From contig NC_134280.1 of the NCBI RefSeq assembly GCF_949628215.1, forward strand, positions 8,009,795-8,073,794: a stretch of DNA of 64,000 bases, written 5' to 3'. Under the pieces are notes generated by a model. It was not told the DNA's origin, made no database searches, and saw nothing but the letters and a program-made list of their open reading frames with translations. Positions 24,201 through 39,200 of this stretch are shown one piece after another (the stretch's first letter is position 1; each line of letters begins with the position of its first letter). The translations under genes and the position numbers were made by a program. The DNA is from Phalacrocorax aristotelis. Its lineage: Eukaryota; Chordata; Aves; Suliformes; Phalacrocoracidae.

Positions 24201-27200
24201 GAAGATGCACTTCTTGCCTTGAAGATGTCTCTTAAGATGACAATATAGCACTAGACTGAAGCAGCAATTCAATTTTACAATGCAAGTTCTTCAGTAATGG
24301 TAACGAATTACATATACGTTTTTAGAACTTGCTTTCAAATTCTTATGAAATTTACTTTTTATAGTTGATATCTGTAGGAATGAAGTGTACCTTTTTTCCT
24401 TTCACTGATTCAGTAAATCCATAAGTTAAATTTATAGTAAAAAATTCTTAAGTATGGGTTTATCTGTAATATTTACTATTAACTTCTGCTTTTTCCCCCT
24501 CTCTTCTTGTTTCTTATTTAGGTGTATGATTGCTGATGAGGTAAGTGAAGTTCCTGTTCCTCTAACACCATTTTTCTTGGTTTACTGTACTTCATGCAAA
24601 TGTGCCTTTTTTTGTTTGAGAGATGTGGGCAGAAAGGTTGGTAATGAAAGAAGCCTAATTCCTGTGATATTCAGCAGATATTCTGAAAATATGTAAGTGG
24701 GGGAAAAAATGAAACCTGACATAAGCTTAAAAGAATCAAGAAAACTTAGAAGGTTACTTTTAATTGTATTTTGGTAGGTTAAATCTCCTGTATTAAATCT
24801 TAAAAATATTAACTCAGTTGATTTTTTTTTAAACAGTTTATAATTGCATAGCTAGCTATTTTTATGGATTAGGATACATTCCTGGCCCAAAGAGGCAGAT
24901 TTGGAATGGATATGCCTTCCAAAGATTAGTTTTCTTAAATGCACTGATCAAGTAGTAATAGTTAAATCCATTACTTCCATACATATGAAAATTTATATTT
25001 TATTCCACATTAGGGAAATTTGAGTCCAGCATTTCTTCCCAGAGATAAAACTTATGTTTTATAATATTCTTGATGTATTGTTAGTATAAAACCTTACAGA
25101 GAAGGAGGTAATGTTTGGGGATTTGGGGATAGTCTCCCAATTCTAATTTGGGTTTTCTTGAAACACTGGAGGGGAGAGGGAGAGAGCAAGCGAGATGGAT
25201 TAATGGGACTAAAGCATCTCCTCATACTATAAAAGACTCATTACAGCTGGAGATAAACTATCCTGGGATAGAGTGTGAAATTTCCGGAAACTGTGGAGAA
25301 CACAAAAGCATTCAGGAGAGGATAAAAGGGAAGCTTGGGAAAAACCAAAATATCAGGACTAGCTATGTGTTTATTAAAACAAAGTTTCTTATTTCCCTCC
25401 TTGAATGAGAAAATAAACTGTGTACAATTAAGTTAGCAACAAAAGGTACTGCAAGATATATTTATTCCAAAGTAAATAATGTGTATTTCATAATGACAAT
25501 AAGTCTGGCACTGGAGGAAGTATTGTGCAGTGTTGGGTATCTGCCCTTGTCGACATATCTCTAAAATAAGAAGAAAATGTTGGTAAAACACAACATCAGT
25601 ACTGTGAACTTGACTACAAAAGAAGTTATGTATGAAAACTAGAGATCATATAATCACTATACATATACCTGGATTATATAATTATGTAAGGATTAAAGTA
25701 CAATACTAATAGTATCTTTTTGAAAGGTATTCTAAAAATATGTTGCCGTTCTTTCTTGCAGTGGGGACAGCCAATGTTTTTTCCCCCAAAATTTCAGCTT
25801 TTCCATGTCATACATTTCCATGACTGAGAATGATGTGTTTAAATCAAAACCCAAGACCGTAATATTTTCTACAGGTTTTTTTGTCTCTTGCATCCTTACG
25901 ATCTAGACTGGTGATCAACTTTATGGGATCTAGATTCAGTTATGGGTCCGCTACTGCCTTTTATTCCCTGCTTTTTATTCCCTCTCATTTCCACTCAGTT
26001 GCCCGGACCATCTGCAGCCCACCAGTGGCTGGGTAGTCTGAGTTAGGGAGGCAACTGTGGCAACAAACTAAAAATGCATGGATTGTTTGGTTTGGTTTTT
26101 TGGGGGGTTTGTTTTGTTTTGGGTTTTGTTTGTTTGTTTTTTTCCACGTGGATTTGTTTTCAGCTGGCTCAAGCGCTACTGGCGACACAAGGTGGGCTTG
26201 CAAGAAAACTTTAATGAAAACTTGGCAGATTTTAATGAAAACCTAGTATCGAAGTAGTTCTCAGATTATTTTTTTTTCTAGTAATAGAAGAAATAATTAT
26301 GTTTTCTGGGAAATCTCCTTGTGATATTATTACATCAATACATTTAAATTCAATACTGAGGATATAAGTAAAGTTGTTCTTTTATGTCTGTACCATGAGT
26401 AGTTAGATAGCAGCAAATCCACTCAAATATCCACTGTACTCTGTGGAAAACCTGAACAGATCATCTTTAAGGCCAGTCTCTGCTTTAGTGCTTAACAGAA
26501 ATCTGGAACTATCTCTTGCCATGTGAACAAGTAGAGAAAATAGCAGCATTCTTTGACAAAATCTTGGGGGTTTTATTTTTTAAACAAAACCCTAAATTCT
26601 GAATCTTTTATTCATCTGTTGCTATCTATATTCATATCTCGTTAGATGGGGAGCATTCCTACCTCAACAATATGAAGCAAGTACTTTCTTGTTAAATACA
26701 TGTCTGTGTTGTATCTTTACCCTTCACCTTCTTGTACATCAGAATTCTCCACTAGGTGGACTTCCTCTTCTGTGTTACAGAATAAAGAGAAACTATCAGC
26801 TCCGGTGAATGACAGCAGTAGTTTCTTTTCATTGACCTACTGGTTCAAAAGCAGAGTTCTTCATATAGATCCTTTGACCTTCAGTTGCCTATGCAACTTA
26901 GGACAAAGTTGTCATTTTTATGTTAAGACAACATCACATATTTTTCTGTCCTTTGAATGGTCTGTTTTGGGTAGCTTAACAAGTTAGAGTTTGATCTTTA
27001 TAGTCTACCCTAGTAAGGCCCTGAACAGAAAATCTTCTGAAGTGAAAGGAAATGCTTCCTTTAGCTTTAACAAGCTAACCAGATACAACATAATAATTAA
27101 TCCATTTAACGAGAAGCATCTTCTTTCCTAAAAGATGATATGTGGTAACAAATTGACAATGAAATAGATACTAGGTAACTAGCTTTTTGGCTTTGTTTCC

Positions 27201-30200
27201 TTTATCCAGTTCTATCTTTGCAAAATATTTTTGGCTTTTCTGAATGGAATATGCTTTCTGAGCAGAGACTTATATTTTTAATTTTTTTCTTTTCACAGAT
27301 GGGGCTAGGTAAAACAATTCAAGCAATTGCCATTTCCTATTACTATAAAAACGAATGGCCTCTCTTAATTGTAGTGCCCTCATCTCTGAGGTACCCTTGG
27401 GTTGATGAGATGGAGAAGTGGATTCCAGAACTCTCTCCAGATGATATTAGCATCATTCAGAACAAAACTGATACTGGGTAAGTAAAGTTCATTTTACTTC
27501 TATAGAAAGGCTTGTTCAACCCCCCTGCTCAAGCAGGACCACCCTGAGCTGGTTGCCCAGGACTGTGTCCAGGTGGTTTTTTTTTTTAGTATCTTCAAGG
27601 ATGAAGACCCTGCAACCTTTCTGGGCAACCTGTTCCAGTGCTCAGTCACTGCAGTAAAAAGAAGTGTTTCCTGATATTCAGAGGGAATGTCCTGTGTTTC
27701 AGTTTGTGCCCATTTTCTCTGGTCCTGGGCATGACAGAAAGGAGCCTGGCTCTGTCCTCTTTACAGCCTCCCTTCAGGTATTTGTATACATTAATAAGAT
27801 CCCCCCTGAGCCTTCCCATTGCTAAACAGTCCCAGTCAACCTTTCCTCACAGGAGAGGTGCTCCAGTCCCTTAATCATCTTCATGGCCCTTTGTACTCCT
27901 TCCAGTACATCCATGTCCCTCTTGTACTGAGGAGCCCAGAACTGGACACAGCACTCTAGGTATGGCCTCACTACTGCTGAGTACAGGGGAAGGATCACCT
28001 CGCTCAGCCTTCTGGCAGTACTTTGTCTAACAGCTGAGGATACCATTCACCTCCTTTGTTGCAAAGGCCCATGGCAGGCTCATGTTCAACTTGGTGTCCA
28101 CCAGGACCCCTGGGTCCTTTACTGCTAAGCTGCTTTTTAGCTGGGTGACCCCCAGGATGTACTCCCCAGCTGCAGGACTGTGCACTTCTCCTTGTTGAAC
28201 TTCATGAGTCAGCACATTTCTCCAGCCTGTCGAGGTCCCTCTGGGTGTCAGCAAGACCTTCTGGTGTATCAGCCACTCCTCCCCATTTTGTATTACTGTG
28301 TTATGGTAATTACTCATCTCCTTTGAAATTGAGAGGTCAGGGTTTTGCAAAGTAGCAAGTGCTTGTCTGTTGAAAATTACTTTGGTGTGTCTCAAATTGA
28401 ACAGATACAGTTATTTCTCAAGTCTGATGAATTAGCTTGTATTCATTAGCTTCTGTAAAGCATTTTGAACACATTTTTGGAAAATGTCTGGTATACATTA
28501 CAAAATAAGGAAGTAATTATGGTTAAAATTCTATTTAGTGCACTGAGAAAATTTATAAGTTAGAATAAGTATTCTCTAAATAACTGAAAAAGGTCATCAT
28601 GACCTAGGCTTTCTATCTTTAGATTTAATAGCATGAATTCGTCAAAGAGAGACTACAAGTCGTGTGTTATTAGAATAACTCTCTCATTACACTGAATTAC
28701 AAGGGTATTTTTAAAGTCTGCTTTACTGTAAGTGACTTTGTTGATTTCATGGTAATGTCTAGATGTTGTTCTAAAACTTCTGGGTAAGGGACACTGATCT
28801 TCACATTGTCTGGAGAGAAAGTGACTTGACCGCCAAGATGTGCAGATGAGACAGTAGCTTGGAACCTTCCTTGTGGTAACCGGAGAAATCCAACTGAAAA
28901 TGTATTTTAAAAGCTTTATCAAGGGGTAGTTGCTACTAATAACCAAAGTTTAAGTTTAGCATAGGAATTTGGAAACTAAACTAAGGGTTCAGTAAGCCTT
29001 TTTTTTTTTTTAAGCTATTTAGCTGCAGTGCACACAAACTTAATGCTTTTAGTGATGAATGCAGAAAGAAGAAATGTGGAATAAGGGAAATGTTGGCAAA
29101 AGTAAACAGCAAACAGAATTTATCTTTTAAGATTTTCAAAAGCACTAGGTCTTAACCATTATCACTTACTTTTATTTGACAGCAAGGGAAGAGGAAAACT
29201 TGGGTTTCTGCTTGTTTAACTCCCAGGAGACTTCCTAGTGATAACTGAGGTAGCTGCTGAACTAATTAATATTTTAACATTAAAAAGTGTTTTATGCATT
29301 TGCAAGTAAACGCAAATGCAAAAATACAGCTGCCAGACTTGGTTTAGCATTTTGTTAAATTTGCTTCCATATGTTCAGCTTTGATTTCTCTCAATTCAAT
29401 ACTTTGCTTTTCTTCAAAACTTCAGCAATGAAATTTACTGCTTGAATGTTAACTTCTTAATTTAAACAGGTTATAATATACTTAGACATCAATTTAGGTT
29501 CTTATAATTTCTAACTAAATTTGAAATTGGATGTTTCTTTAATAAATTTGTTCCTCTAAGAATAAATAATCTGTTTTTTTTTTTTTATCCGCCCTTCACA
29601 AAGGGCAAGGGAAATTCTTGTTGTCCTGGTTACTACATTTATCTCTACAGTGATAGGCAGAGTCTGTAGTGCATTGACCACAGTGTCAGTTCTCTAACCA
29701 TTGCCTCTTCTTCCATATCCAGAAGCATGAATGTACCCATGCACATACTTTCTTCTTCTTAAATACTCAAGGAGACTTCAACTTAGTTGGTTTTTTGGAT
29801 CTGTTGCTACTGGTGAACAAATGAAAACCATGCCAGCAGAGCGGTAGTGTCTGACAGATGGGTTGACCAGCTATGACTCACATTCTGGTGACTTGTTTGT
29901 CTAAACACTTTAAGAGTTCCTGTGCTGCCCATAGGCTCACAGTGCTCTCTAGTGATTTTTAAAGTCAATTCATGCCTTGGGCCTATATATGTATTTAAAT
30001 TATAATTATATATTTGTGTTTAAATTTATTGTAAGAAGTTCCATTCCAACTAAATACTAATTCTTCATCTTGTGCCTTGTTGGTTTTCTGCTTCCAGTTT
30101 TTCTGTTTTCTTCATACTCTGAGCAAAAAAGCTGGATAGACAACTCTGATGTGAATGGTTTTTTCAGGTGGTGAGGTTCAGCCCAGACTGTATTTTTACA

Positions 30201-33200
30201 GTACCCAAATACTCGGAGACAGTCTAGTTAGTCATCTTAGGCTGCTGGTAAGGCGACTCTCTGTACACAGGGCAGTAGATAGCTTGCATAGAGACATCAT
30301 TACTTCAGGTGTTTCGGTGCTGTTTACAGAGTGTGCTTTTAATGATCTGGCTTGTGCGTGTAACTTTTTACCCAGAAAGTGGATTTGTCCAACGCAACGC
30401 TCCTGGAAGGGAGCACGAGTTGAAGCAATGCAACCAGATAAATTAACTTCCTTTTAAATGCAGTGCGTGTCTTCTGAAAATGGTTATGAAATGTGTGTGA
30501 TTTATAAATGTGAGATGCTAGAATGTTTTAAACACCAAAAGCTGTTGTTGCTACCCTGACAGCCCACTAATTAATCAATCTGAAAGGTGCCATACACACT
30601 TTCTTAAAAAAAATCATTTTGGTATAATTCCTCTGCTATATTAATTTTCCTATAATGAAAATTTACTAAGAAAACTTTTGGATTTTTTCTTTTAGGAGAA
30701 TATCAACCAGCAAAGTAACGATTCTGGGGTATGGCCTGTTAACTTCTGATGCACAGACTTTAGTAGACACTTTGTACCGGCAGAACTTTAAGGTAGTTGT
30801 GATTGATGAATCACACTATATGAAATCCAGAAATGCCACACGCACCAAGATTTTGCTGCCAATTGTGCAGAAAGCTCTTAGAGCTATTCTTCTTACTGGA
30901 ACTCCTGCTCTAGGAAGACCCGAAGAGGTATTTGATGTATTGTGTTTTGGTTTGGGTTTGGTTGGTTGGGGTTTTTTTTGTTTGGTTTTTTTTTAAGGAT
31001 GGTATCAGTAATATGTGAACAATTTTGTAGTTCTCTTGAATATATACAGGTACATGGGTTATGACATCAAACAGTGCGCTAGCTGCATTAGGAAGCACAA
31101 ATATAAGAAACTAAACCACTGTCTTAGTTTGAGTTTATCATATTAATATTTACAAACTTGTTTCAATCTCATGCACAGGTGACTTGAGACAGTGTTTCTT
31201 ACGAGAAATTAATCTCACATGTAGCAGACTGACTGTTGGGTGAAACAGAAAATAAAGAGCCTAAGCAGAGAAGTATTTGTTCCTACTGGATAGGAGAGTC
31301 CTTGGTAGACAAGAAGTTATATTAAATCTTCTATTTTATCATCTGATATAGGAAGTCCTTGGTTTATTGCTGGTCTTTTGAATATTCCTAATGTTCTCTT
31401 GTACTGATAAGTGGGGAAAAATATATATATCCTGTGTTTTTTGCGGCCCAGAAAGACAAATTTTCCCTTGAAGGAAGTTCAACTTATGGAACTGGGGAGG
31501 GAGGAGCAGAGAAGAAACAAAAAACCACTTAGGTTTTATACTGAACCCAAGAAAACTGCCTTTCTTTATCAAATGTAGAAATAAGTGCAATGTAAGAGCT
31601 GATATGTATCCAGGGAACTTATAAGGGTTATTATATAAATTTTATATAAATAATAAACTTTAGAGTTTCTTGTTGTGTAAATAGAAATTATATCAAGACC
31701 CTTTAATTATTTGATTTGTTCAGAGAGGTTATAACTTGAGAAAGGTATCCACTGTATGAAAAAGGTTTTGGTATATTATGAGTGTTTGCGTAAAGCTTTA
31801 AAACAAATGTTTGTATCTATGGGTGTGGATAATTGTGAAACTTCCTGTCCATGTACCAAAGACATTGCAAACAGTCCTGGGAGAACTGAAGTTAGCAAGT
31901 GTTACACTTTTATATGGTGCATTGATACCAAGACCAGTAAGCAACATTGCTAAAGGTCTTCAGAGGAAATTCCATACAAGTTCTCCTTGATCACAGTAAT
32001 GGGGTCAAATTTAATGATCATTGGAAAACAATTTGAGACAATTTTATAGTGATACGGAAGTTCTGCCATGGCTTATAAGACAGAGTATAAAAAGCATTAT
32101 TCATTTATATTTATGTACATTCATAGGAAAAAACTAAAAGCAATTTCTTGGTTGGCCTGAATATATGTCAAAACAACAGAATTTCACTTGGGCAAATAAA
32201 TTGGGTTTGGTTTCAGGTTTTTTTCTTAATACTGCTTTTTAATTTTATAACTTCTGTCTTGAAAGAAGCCTGTGATGAACAAATTTAGGCTGTAGTAATT
32301 TTCTTTTTGGGAGAGGTCACTAGCATATGATTAGGTAATATGAAAGCTTAAATGGCAGAAGTGACATACAGTAGACTTAAGAGGATAGCAGGGAAATGCA
32401 TTTCGGAGTCTTCCATATTACTGTTGGCTGTATGCTACCCCTGCTATGCCTCAACAGTGCGTCTTGGATCTAGCAGCGATCTCTGAATCTAGAAAGCTTT
32501 GACAGTAAAACAGCTTGTAAAGTAGGGTTCTTTCTGGCTAAGGTTGTCTAAACTGATATTTACCTCCTGTTACTCAACCGGGAAGAAAGGTGTGAAATTT
32601 CTGGTCTGTATTGACATTGTCTATTTTTTGAAGTAAAACTTAAGAATGAGTAGGTTTTTCATGTATTTTAAGAAGGAGACTGTTCATGGAATACCTGCAC
32701 TGAAGCTTTGGAGAAGCCCATGTACCTGGCAAATGACAAAAATTGTATTTCTAGAAATAGCATCTTCTCATCGGTGTTTTCTTGTTCAGTATGAATCTTT
32801 TCCAAGTCATCAGCACTGTGTTCAGGGTGCTGTGTTCTTTGAGGGCTTCCCACAACCGTCCTGTCTCAAGACACAGGCATATTCCTATGGAATGTCTTTT
32901 GCATGTGTGCCAAGCCATCTATTTTTTGTGCAACTCTTGAATATAAACCTAACACAAGAATCATGTAACAATTATTTCTGAGTAGTCTTACATTTGCAGG
33001 CAATTTTTCTCTATCACTATTTTTTTTTATACAGCTTTTCATGCAGATTGAGGCACTGTTTCCAAGAAGATTTGGAACTTGGAGTGAATACGCCAAAAAA
33101 TACTGCAATGCTCGTGTCAGGTATTACTGTACTTGCTCATCTATTTTCCTGTGAGTGTCTTGTCATGTGAAGTGAGAAAATCAGTAAGTAATGCCTCTAG

Positions 33201-36200
33201 TGCTGTACCATACCATCTTTCTCGGAAGACCAGGGTGAGATACCATCTCATCCATCAAAGGTGATTGCAGAAAATTAAATTGACAAGAGACTTTATTTGA
33301 GGGTAAAATTGGAGGCCATTAAAGTTTGAAATAAAGTTTAAGTGCCAGGATTCTGTTAAGTAAAATGATTTACAAATTTACTGTCATTGGTATGAAGTCT
33401 ATAGCTTTTACCTTTTAGAGCTGGAATTTGGGCTATAGCTGATGCTGTCTTATGCTCATATCATGTAACAATTTGCATCACACTTTACTACTGGATCAAG
33501 TCTTTTTGCTATCCTATCATACTTGGGTGGAAAGAAGTCCAATACTTGCCTCTGTATTTTACATATTGACTGGGTGAAAGTAAAGGTACCAAACTCCCAA
33601 AAGCACAGTAGTGTGTAATTCTGTTTGAGGGATCAGATATAGGCATAGTAAGTTCTTGTCCACCACCTTGCCTCCAATTTGCTCGGTAACGTTGCTCATT
33701 ACACATTTTTCCGCATGTGTGCCCAATGAATGTTAACCCATTTTTATCCCTTGCATGTTTCACGTGCTTTAAGTTGTTAACTTACGGAGGATTCATTTTC
33801 CTTCTGACTTGCTTCCCTTGGCTTTAGTTTAATGACTGGTTTCTCTAGCTGTATTCTAAAATAGAGGGTATAGAAGAAGCTTGGATTTAAAATGCTTAGT
33901 TTTATCCATCTGAACCTATGTTACAATTGGGAATGAAATAAGTTGTGAGAAGGGAAGAAACTCTAGAAAATTTCTTAGCTAAAAAATTTCTTATCTACAA
34001 TTTGCATATATTCAAAACAATAGATTTTGTCAGCTAAATTGGCTAACATTTAGATTTAATTTTTACAGTAATAATTACATGGTTTCATTTTCATATAACT
34101 TGTTTTTCTCCCTCTGTCATATGCATTTTTATCAGCATTTAACTTCAAATAACACTGAAGAGTGCTGTCTAATTTTCAGACAGAGAAATGCTATTTTTTC
34201 CATGGTGTTTTGACGGATTGCATCTGTAATTTTCACACCACAAGTGTGCGTGGGTACAGCATGGTTAGCTACTCAATCATAGATGATTATCTTATTTTTG
34301 GAATACCATAAATGTAATAAAAATCAAGTTCAGGGTTTGGCAAGCTTTCAATAAATAACTTTGTCTTCATGACTTGGCTGAAACAAAACATCCTGTGGTA
34401 ATAAACTTGATAGGATTATTTTATGCAGCACTTTCTGTGAAAATGTGGGGTTTTTTACTTAGGTGTTCATAGACACCTGTTTCTAAGGATCAGGTCCAAA
34501 GTATTTCTGTGAGGTTTTGCCTACCATTTCTTTTATATCCCCAGTGCTCCAGCTGGAGGGAGGAAACCTTTCTAAGGACAGCCATATAAATAGACCAAAG
34601 AAGGGATATGAGCAAAAGATGTTGCTCTTTTCCGTCTATGTAGCATTCCGAGTGTGTCATGCCAATATTTCACCGGTGTAGAACGAATCCCTCAGCCTCT
34701 TTCCCGAATTATTATAGGCAGCCAACCAGAACACTGTTGATAAGCTCCATAAGGCTTAAAATTGTCTACTTTATTTTATTTTAAAAATTACCAGTAAATT
34801 ACATGCTTGCAGCATATTCTCCTGGCCTTGGAAAATGCTACCTGGGCTTTTTTCCAAAGGCAGCAAAATCTGTCATGCTCATTATTTTGTTATCTCTTGG
34901 CAATGTTGACAGAGAAAAGCTGCTGTTCCTGCTGCAACACTTCCTTAAAAACAACACAGCAAAGAAAGAACAAGGAAGACTAAGTTAATAAATCCTTCCT
35001 CCTTTAAACCTTTAGCTTTTTAACCTTAAACCTACTTCCTCGATTTAACCTTGTTCATAGAAGAGTACTGCGTTTAAAGATGGTACCTTAAGCTTTAAAT
35101 CCTGTCTCTGAATGTAACTAGGAGGGAATTCTCGGGGAGGGAAACAAAGGAATATTAATGGTGATATTTGCAGCTTTCATGACAGCTTCCCTGTCAGTCG
35201 TTCCCCTCTGTAATATAATAGAGCATTCTCATGGTGCTATATTCTTCTCATTAGTCCATTGAAACAAGAGGTATAAAATTATACCTGAAACTTCTGCTTC
35301 CTATAGAAAGGGAATTGTAGCAGGGATGATATAGAGGACTGCATGCGTCTGATGGGTGGCAATACCTGCGGGCAGCAGCAGCTGCGGGGAGGTTGCAAGG
35401 GTCTGACTTTAGCATTGGAAGGAATCAGACAAAGCAATCATCTCTGGCGTAAACAGAATCACCAAGTGGTGTTATCCAGCACGCCTTCATATCTAATAGC
35501 GCATTTTAAAATTAATTATGTCCTGAAGGTCTCTATTGAATTAGGAAGAGCTAGTTTTCACCCTCAGGGTTGATTTTTCATTTTCAGGTTTTTTGGTAAA
35601 AGAACTCAATGGGACTGTAGAGGAGCTTCAAATTTAGATGAGCTACATCAACTTTTAAGTGAAATAATGATCAGAAGACTGAAGAATGATGTTCTAACTC
35701 AGTTGCCTCCCAAAGTTAGGCAACGTATTCCATTTGACCTCCCACAGGCTGCAGCTAAGGTAAATTTTCCACTTTTGCTAAAAACACATTTGTTAGTAAA
35801 TAGCAATATCTATGTATTCATATGTATGCATGTGTATTACATGTAGTTACAAAGAATGTGTGAATATATAGCATAGCATTTCTGTTTTTTTCTTAAATAT
35901 CACAAGGACATAAATATATCAACTTTTTGGCATCAGGTAATGATTAAATTTGCTCTAATTTTAGTATGATCTTCTTGCTTTCCCTTAGATTTTGAATCCT
36001 ACAGTTACTTTTAGCCAAACTTGATAGAGTTCTCAATAGTACTCAGTTCTTAAACATTTCGTGCTTGAAATGTACATTTTGAGGCACAACATGCTTTGTA
36101 CTATATATCTAACTGCTGATCTCTTCTGCCAATTAGAATTTGAATACCATTTTTGCAGAGTGGGAGAAATTAATGAGAAATCTGAATTCAGATGCCACTG

Positions 36201-39200
36201 AAAGCCACTTTTCTCAAGTCATGAATCTAATCACACGCATGTATAAAGAAACAGCCATTGCCAAGGTAAGCGTGGGAGTCGTCTTAATACATTTAAAATA
36301 CCCAGTGTGTTTTTAACATAATAAAATTAGTTGTATTGGCCTGAATACTAGATGAGGTTGGTTTGTCTTATAATCGCAACATTGAGAAACACTCTCTTTT
36401 TCCCCGTATGTGTATGGAATAGGCTGAACCCCACTATAATGACCTGAGCCAAGCATTAAAACTGTTACTAATTAGATATCCACCAAGCTGGCTGACACTG
36501 TCCAGACATAGTTTCCCAACAGCACGAAATGTATCTCACAGACTTAGGGATATACTGAAGGTGAGTACTTCAGGGACATACCTGTGTGTCGACAACCCAG
36601 GACGGTGCTGATGCAGCCCTCGTGCAGGCTGCGTTCTGTCAGTACTGGTTCTCCCCGTGGATAAATGTGGAAGAACAGTCCCCTCTAGCTGGTCTCTTTC
36701 TATTTTATCAAATGGGACTCCATGTTGTGTATTTCCTCCTGTAGCTTAAGACGTAAGGAAAAACAAGTTAATAACCAAAATCTTTTACGTGGCTACTTTT
36801 TACTCTGCTATCAGTCTTCATTATGCTAACCTATTTTTAGAAAAGGGTAGAAAAAAAAAGTTCTGCAGGCTGCTGGATCAGTAAGAGTTGAGAATCTGAC
36901 CAACTCCTTCAAATTTTTTTTTTCTCCTTGTCTTAGAAGTCTTAATTCTCCTTGTTTCCATGTCTTAAATACCCCTGTGGTTCTGTTGCCATTTCTTCCT
37001 TGCTCTTCTAGTCTCTCCCCTCTGGTAATCCATTTTCAAACAGGAAGCTGAAACTCAAAAAAGAGAGGAAAAAAAAAAAAATCTGAGAACTGCTGCAGTG
37101 GGTATTGCATTAACCATTGATCACAGATAAATTTCATTATTAACAGTCATCATTACTTTAATAGTTTTTGTAAAAAATATTGAAAATTCTATGAATAAAA
37201 GAATTCTATGAATGTTTAAAGATAGGAATATTTTGCGATTACTGTATCATGAAAGGATAAAAATTATTCCTTCAGTTTTGATATATGGCTTTATGTGGGT
37301 GCAGATACAGAAGTTCTGATTAAACAATACCTTGTCCATTTGAAATATGTTTGGGCAGAAAACAGGTTTTTTTAAAGTATGGCTCAAAACATCAGATAAT
37401 GATGATATAACTAAAAGAGGTTTTATCTACATCTTAATCTGGAAGAAGTGCCACGTAATGATTTGATCTTTTGAGCATAAATGGGGTTTTTCTCTCTGAA
37501 GGAATGAGATAGGTTTCTTAAAGGCATAAAGTTATTGTATTTTTTTCAACACACTTAAGTTGAATAATTTTATACTTACCATTGTTAGTGTTTGATAAAG
37601 TCTTAAATGGATAACAAAAAGTATGGAAATTTACCTTTTAATATTACAAGAAATTGAAAGGCATTAAAATAAAAACTGTCTTTTTCAACATTTTATATGT
37701 CTTACTAATGAAAACGCACTCTCTTACTCCAGGCAGGAGCAGTAAAGGACTATATCAAAATGATGCTTGCGAATGACAAACTGAAGTTTCTGGTTTTTGC
37801 TCATCACTTAAGCATGCTTCAAGCCTGTACAGAGGCAGTTATAGAAAATAAGGTAATGATTTAACAAATGTGCACACAAATTTAATTTTACAAATACACG
37901 AGCTGTGTTTGAACTCAGTAGAACTACCTGTGTGTACAGGAATTTATGGATTTGAAGTATATGCAGATCAGTGCCACTGGATTAAAAGGGATCATGTGGT
38001 TGTGAAGAACTGTTTTGTATTTGACAATAATGTAAACACATTTGATATGATACTTTATTATTATTGAATCAATGTTGTAGGCAGTTGTTTCCCAAGTTTT
38101 TCTACCAATTTTCTTCTGTCTACTTTGTTTTTTTCACAGAACACTATGACGCCATCTGAACATTTTAATTCAAAAGAGTAAAAATGTTTGAAGGCAACCT
38201 TTGTATTATTTTGATCATGAACTCTCAACCATTGCTAGCAAATGGTGGCTAACTTTGCAATTTTCTATTGTAATTATTTTGCAAATGCTTGTAATTTTAA
38301 TAAATCATGCCCAGGAAATTACAGATTCTTCTGCAGAATATTCCTTTTTAAGCTCTCATGTTTATTCTCTGTCTTCTCCTTTTGTAAACGGAGTAAGTCT
38401 ACACTTCTCTAGATAGAGGCTTAATTATAAATCAGAGGGCAAAGGAGTACTGATGCATCCCTATCCCCATGACAGGAATTTCATTGGGGCAACAGAGGAT
38501 GACTGGGTCCAAAAATGGACACCGATAATGTAACTTTTTCCGTTCTATGATATGTTATAGGTTCGCTATATAAGAATAGATGGAAGCGTTCCTTCTGCAG
38601 AAAGAATACATCTTGTTAATCAGTTTCAGAAGGATCCTGACACCCGGGTTGCTATTTTGAGTATTCAGGCAGCTGGTCAGGTAGGACGAAAAAGAAAATA
38701 TGCGAAATAAGGAACTTGAAGAATATAGATACTAAAGTCATTGACTGAAGTGATTTACTGAAGGCAACTTACCTTCATGCATTATGTCTTTCGTAGACTC
38801 ATATATTCTTTTTTTTTTTTTTTTACTAAGCATGTTAACTGCTTTAAGCATCTGTTGAAATTACTTGAGCAAAACCAAGACAAGCATCGTCATCTCAGTC
38901 TTTAGTAAAAACTCCATTTCTCTAAAAGTACCAGATTAATAAGAAATAAATGTTACTACTTTACCGAAAAGCAGTATGCAGTCTTTGCACAATATTGAAG
39001 TATTTTTTGAGTCTCACTTATACCGATCTGAGGCCCAAGGAAGAAATTAGTGTAATAGGCCCATCTGCTGTCGAGGTGGTCCCTCTTATTTCCATATAAA
39101 AATGTCCTGAACCACCTTTAGCCTTCATTTACTTCAGCTATTCATTTGTTTTTGTGGGGAATCTTTTTTTCTAAAATGCATCTACTTACATTGTTTAGGG

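Noticed and set aside
27822-28046. Possible reverse-transcriptase gene on the minus strand
   Set aside because: It is a short remnant of the CR1 reverse transcriptase with frameshifts on both sides, so it is annotated as part of the mobile element.
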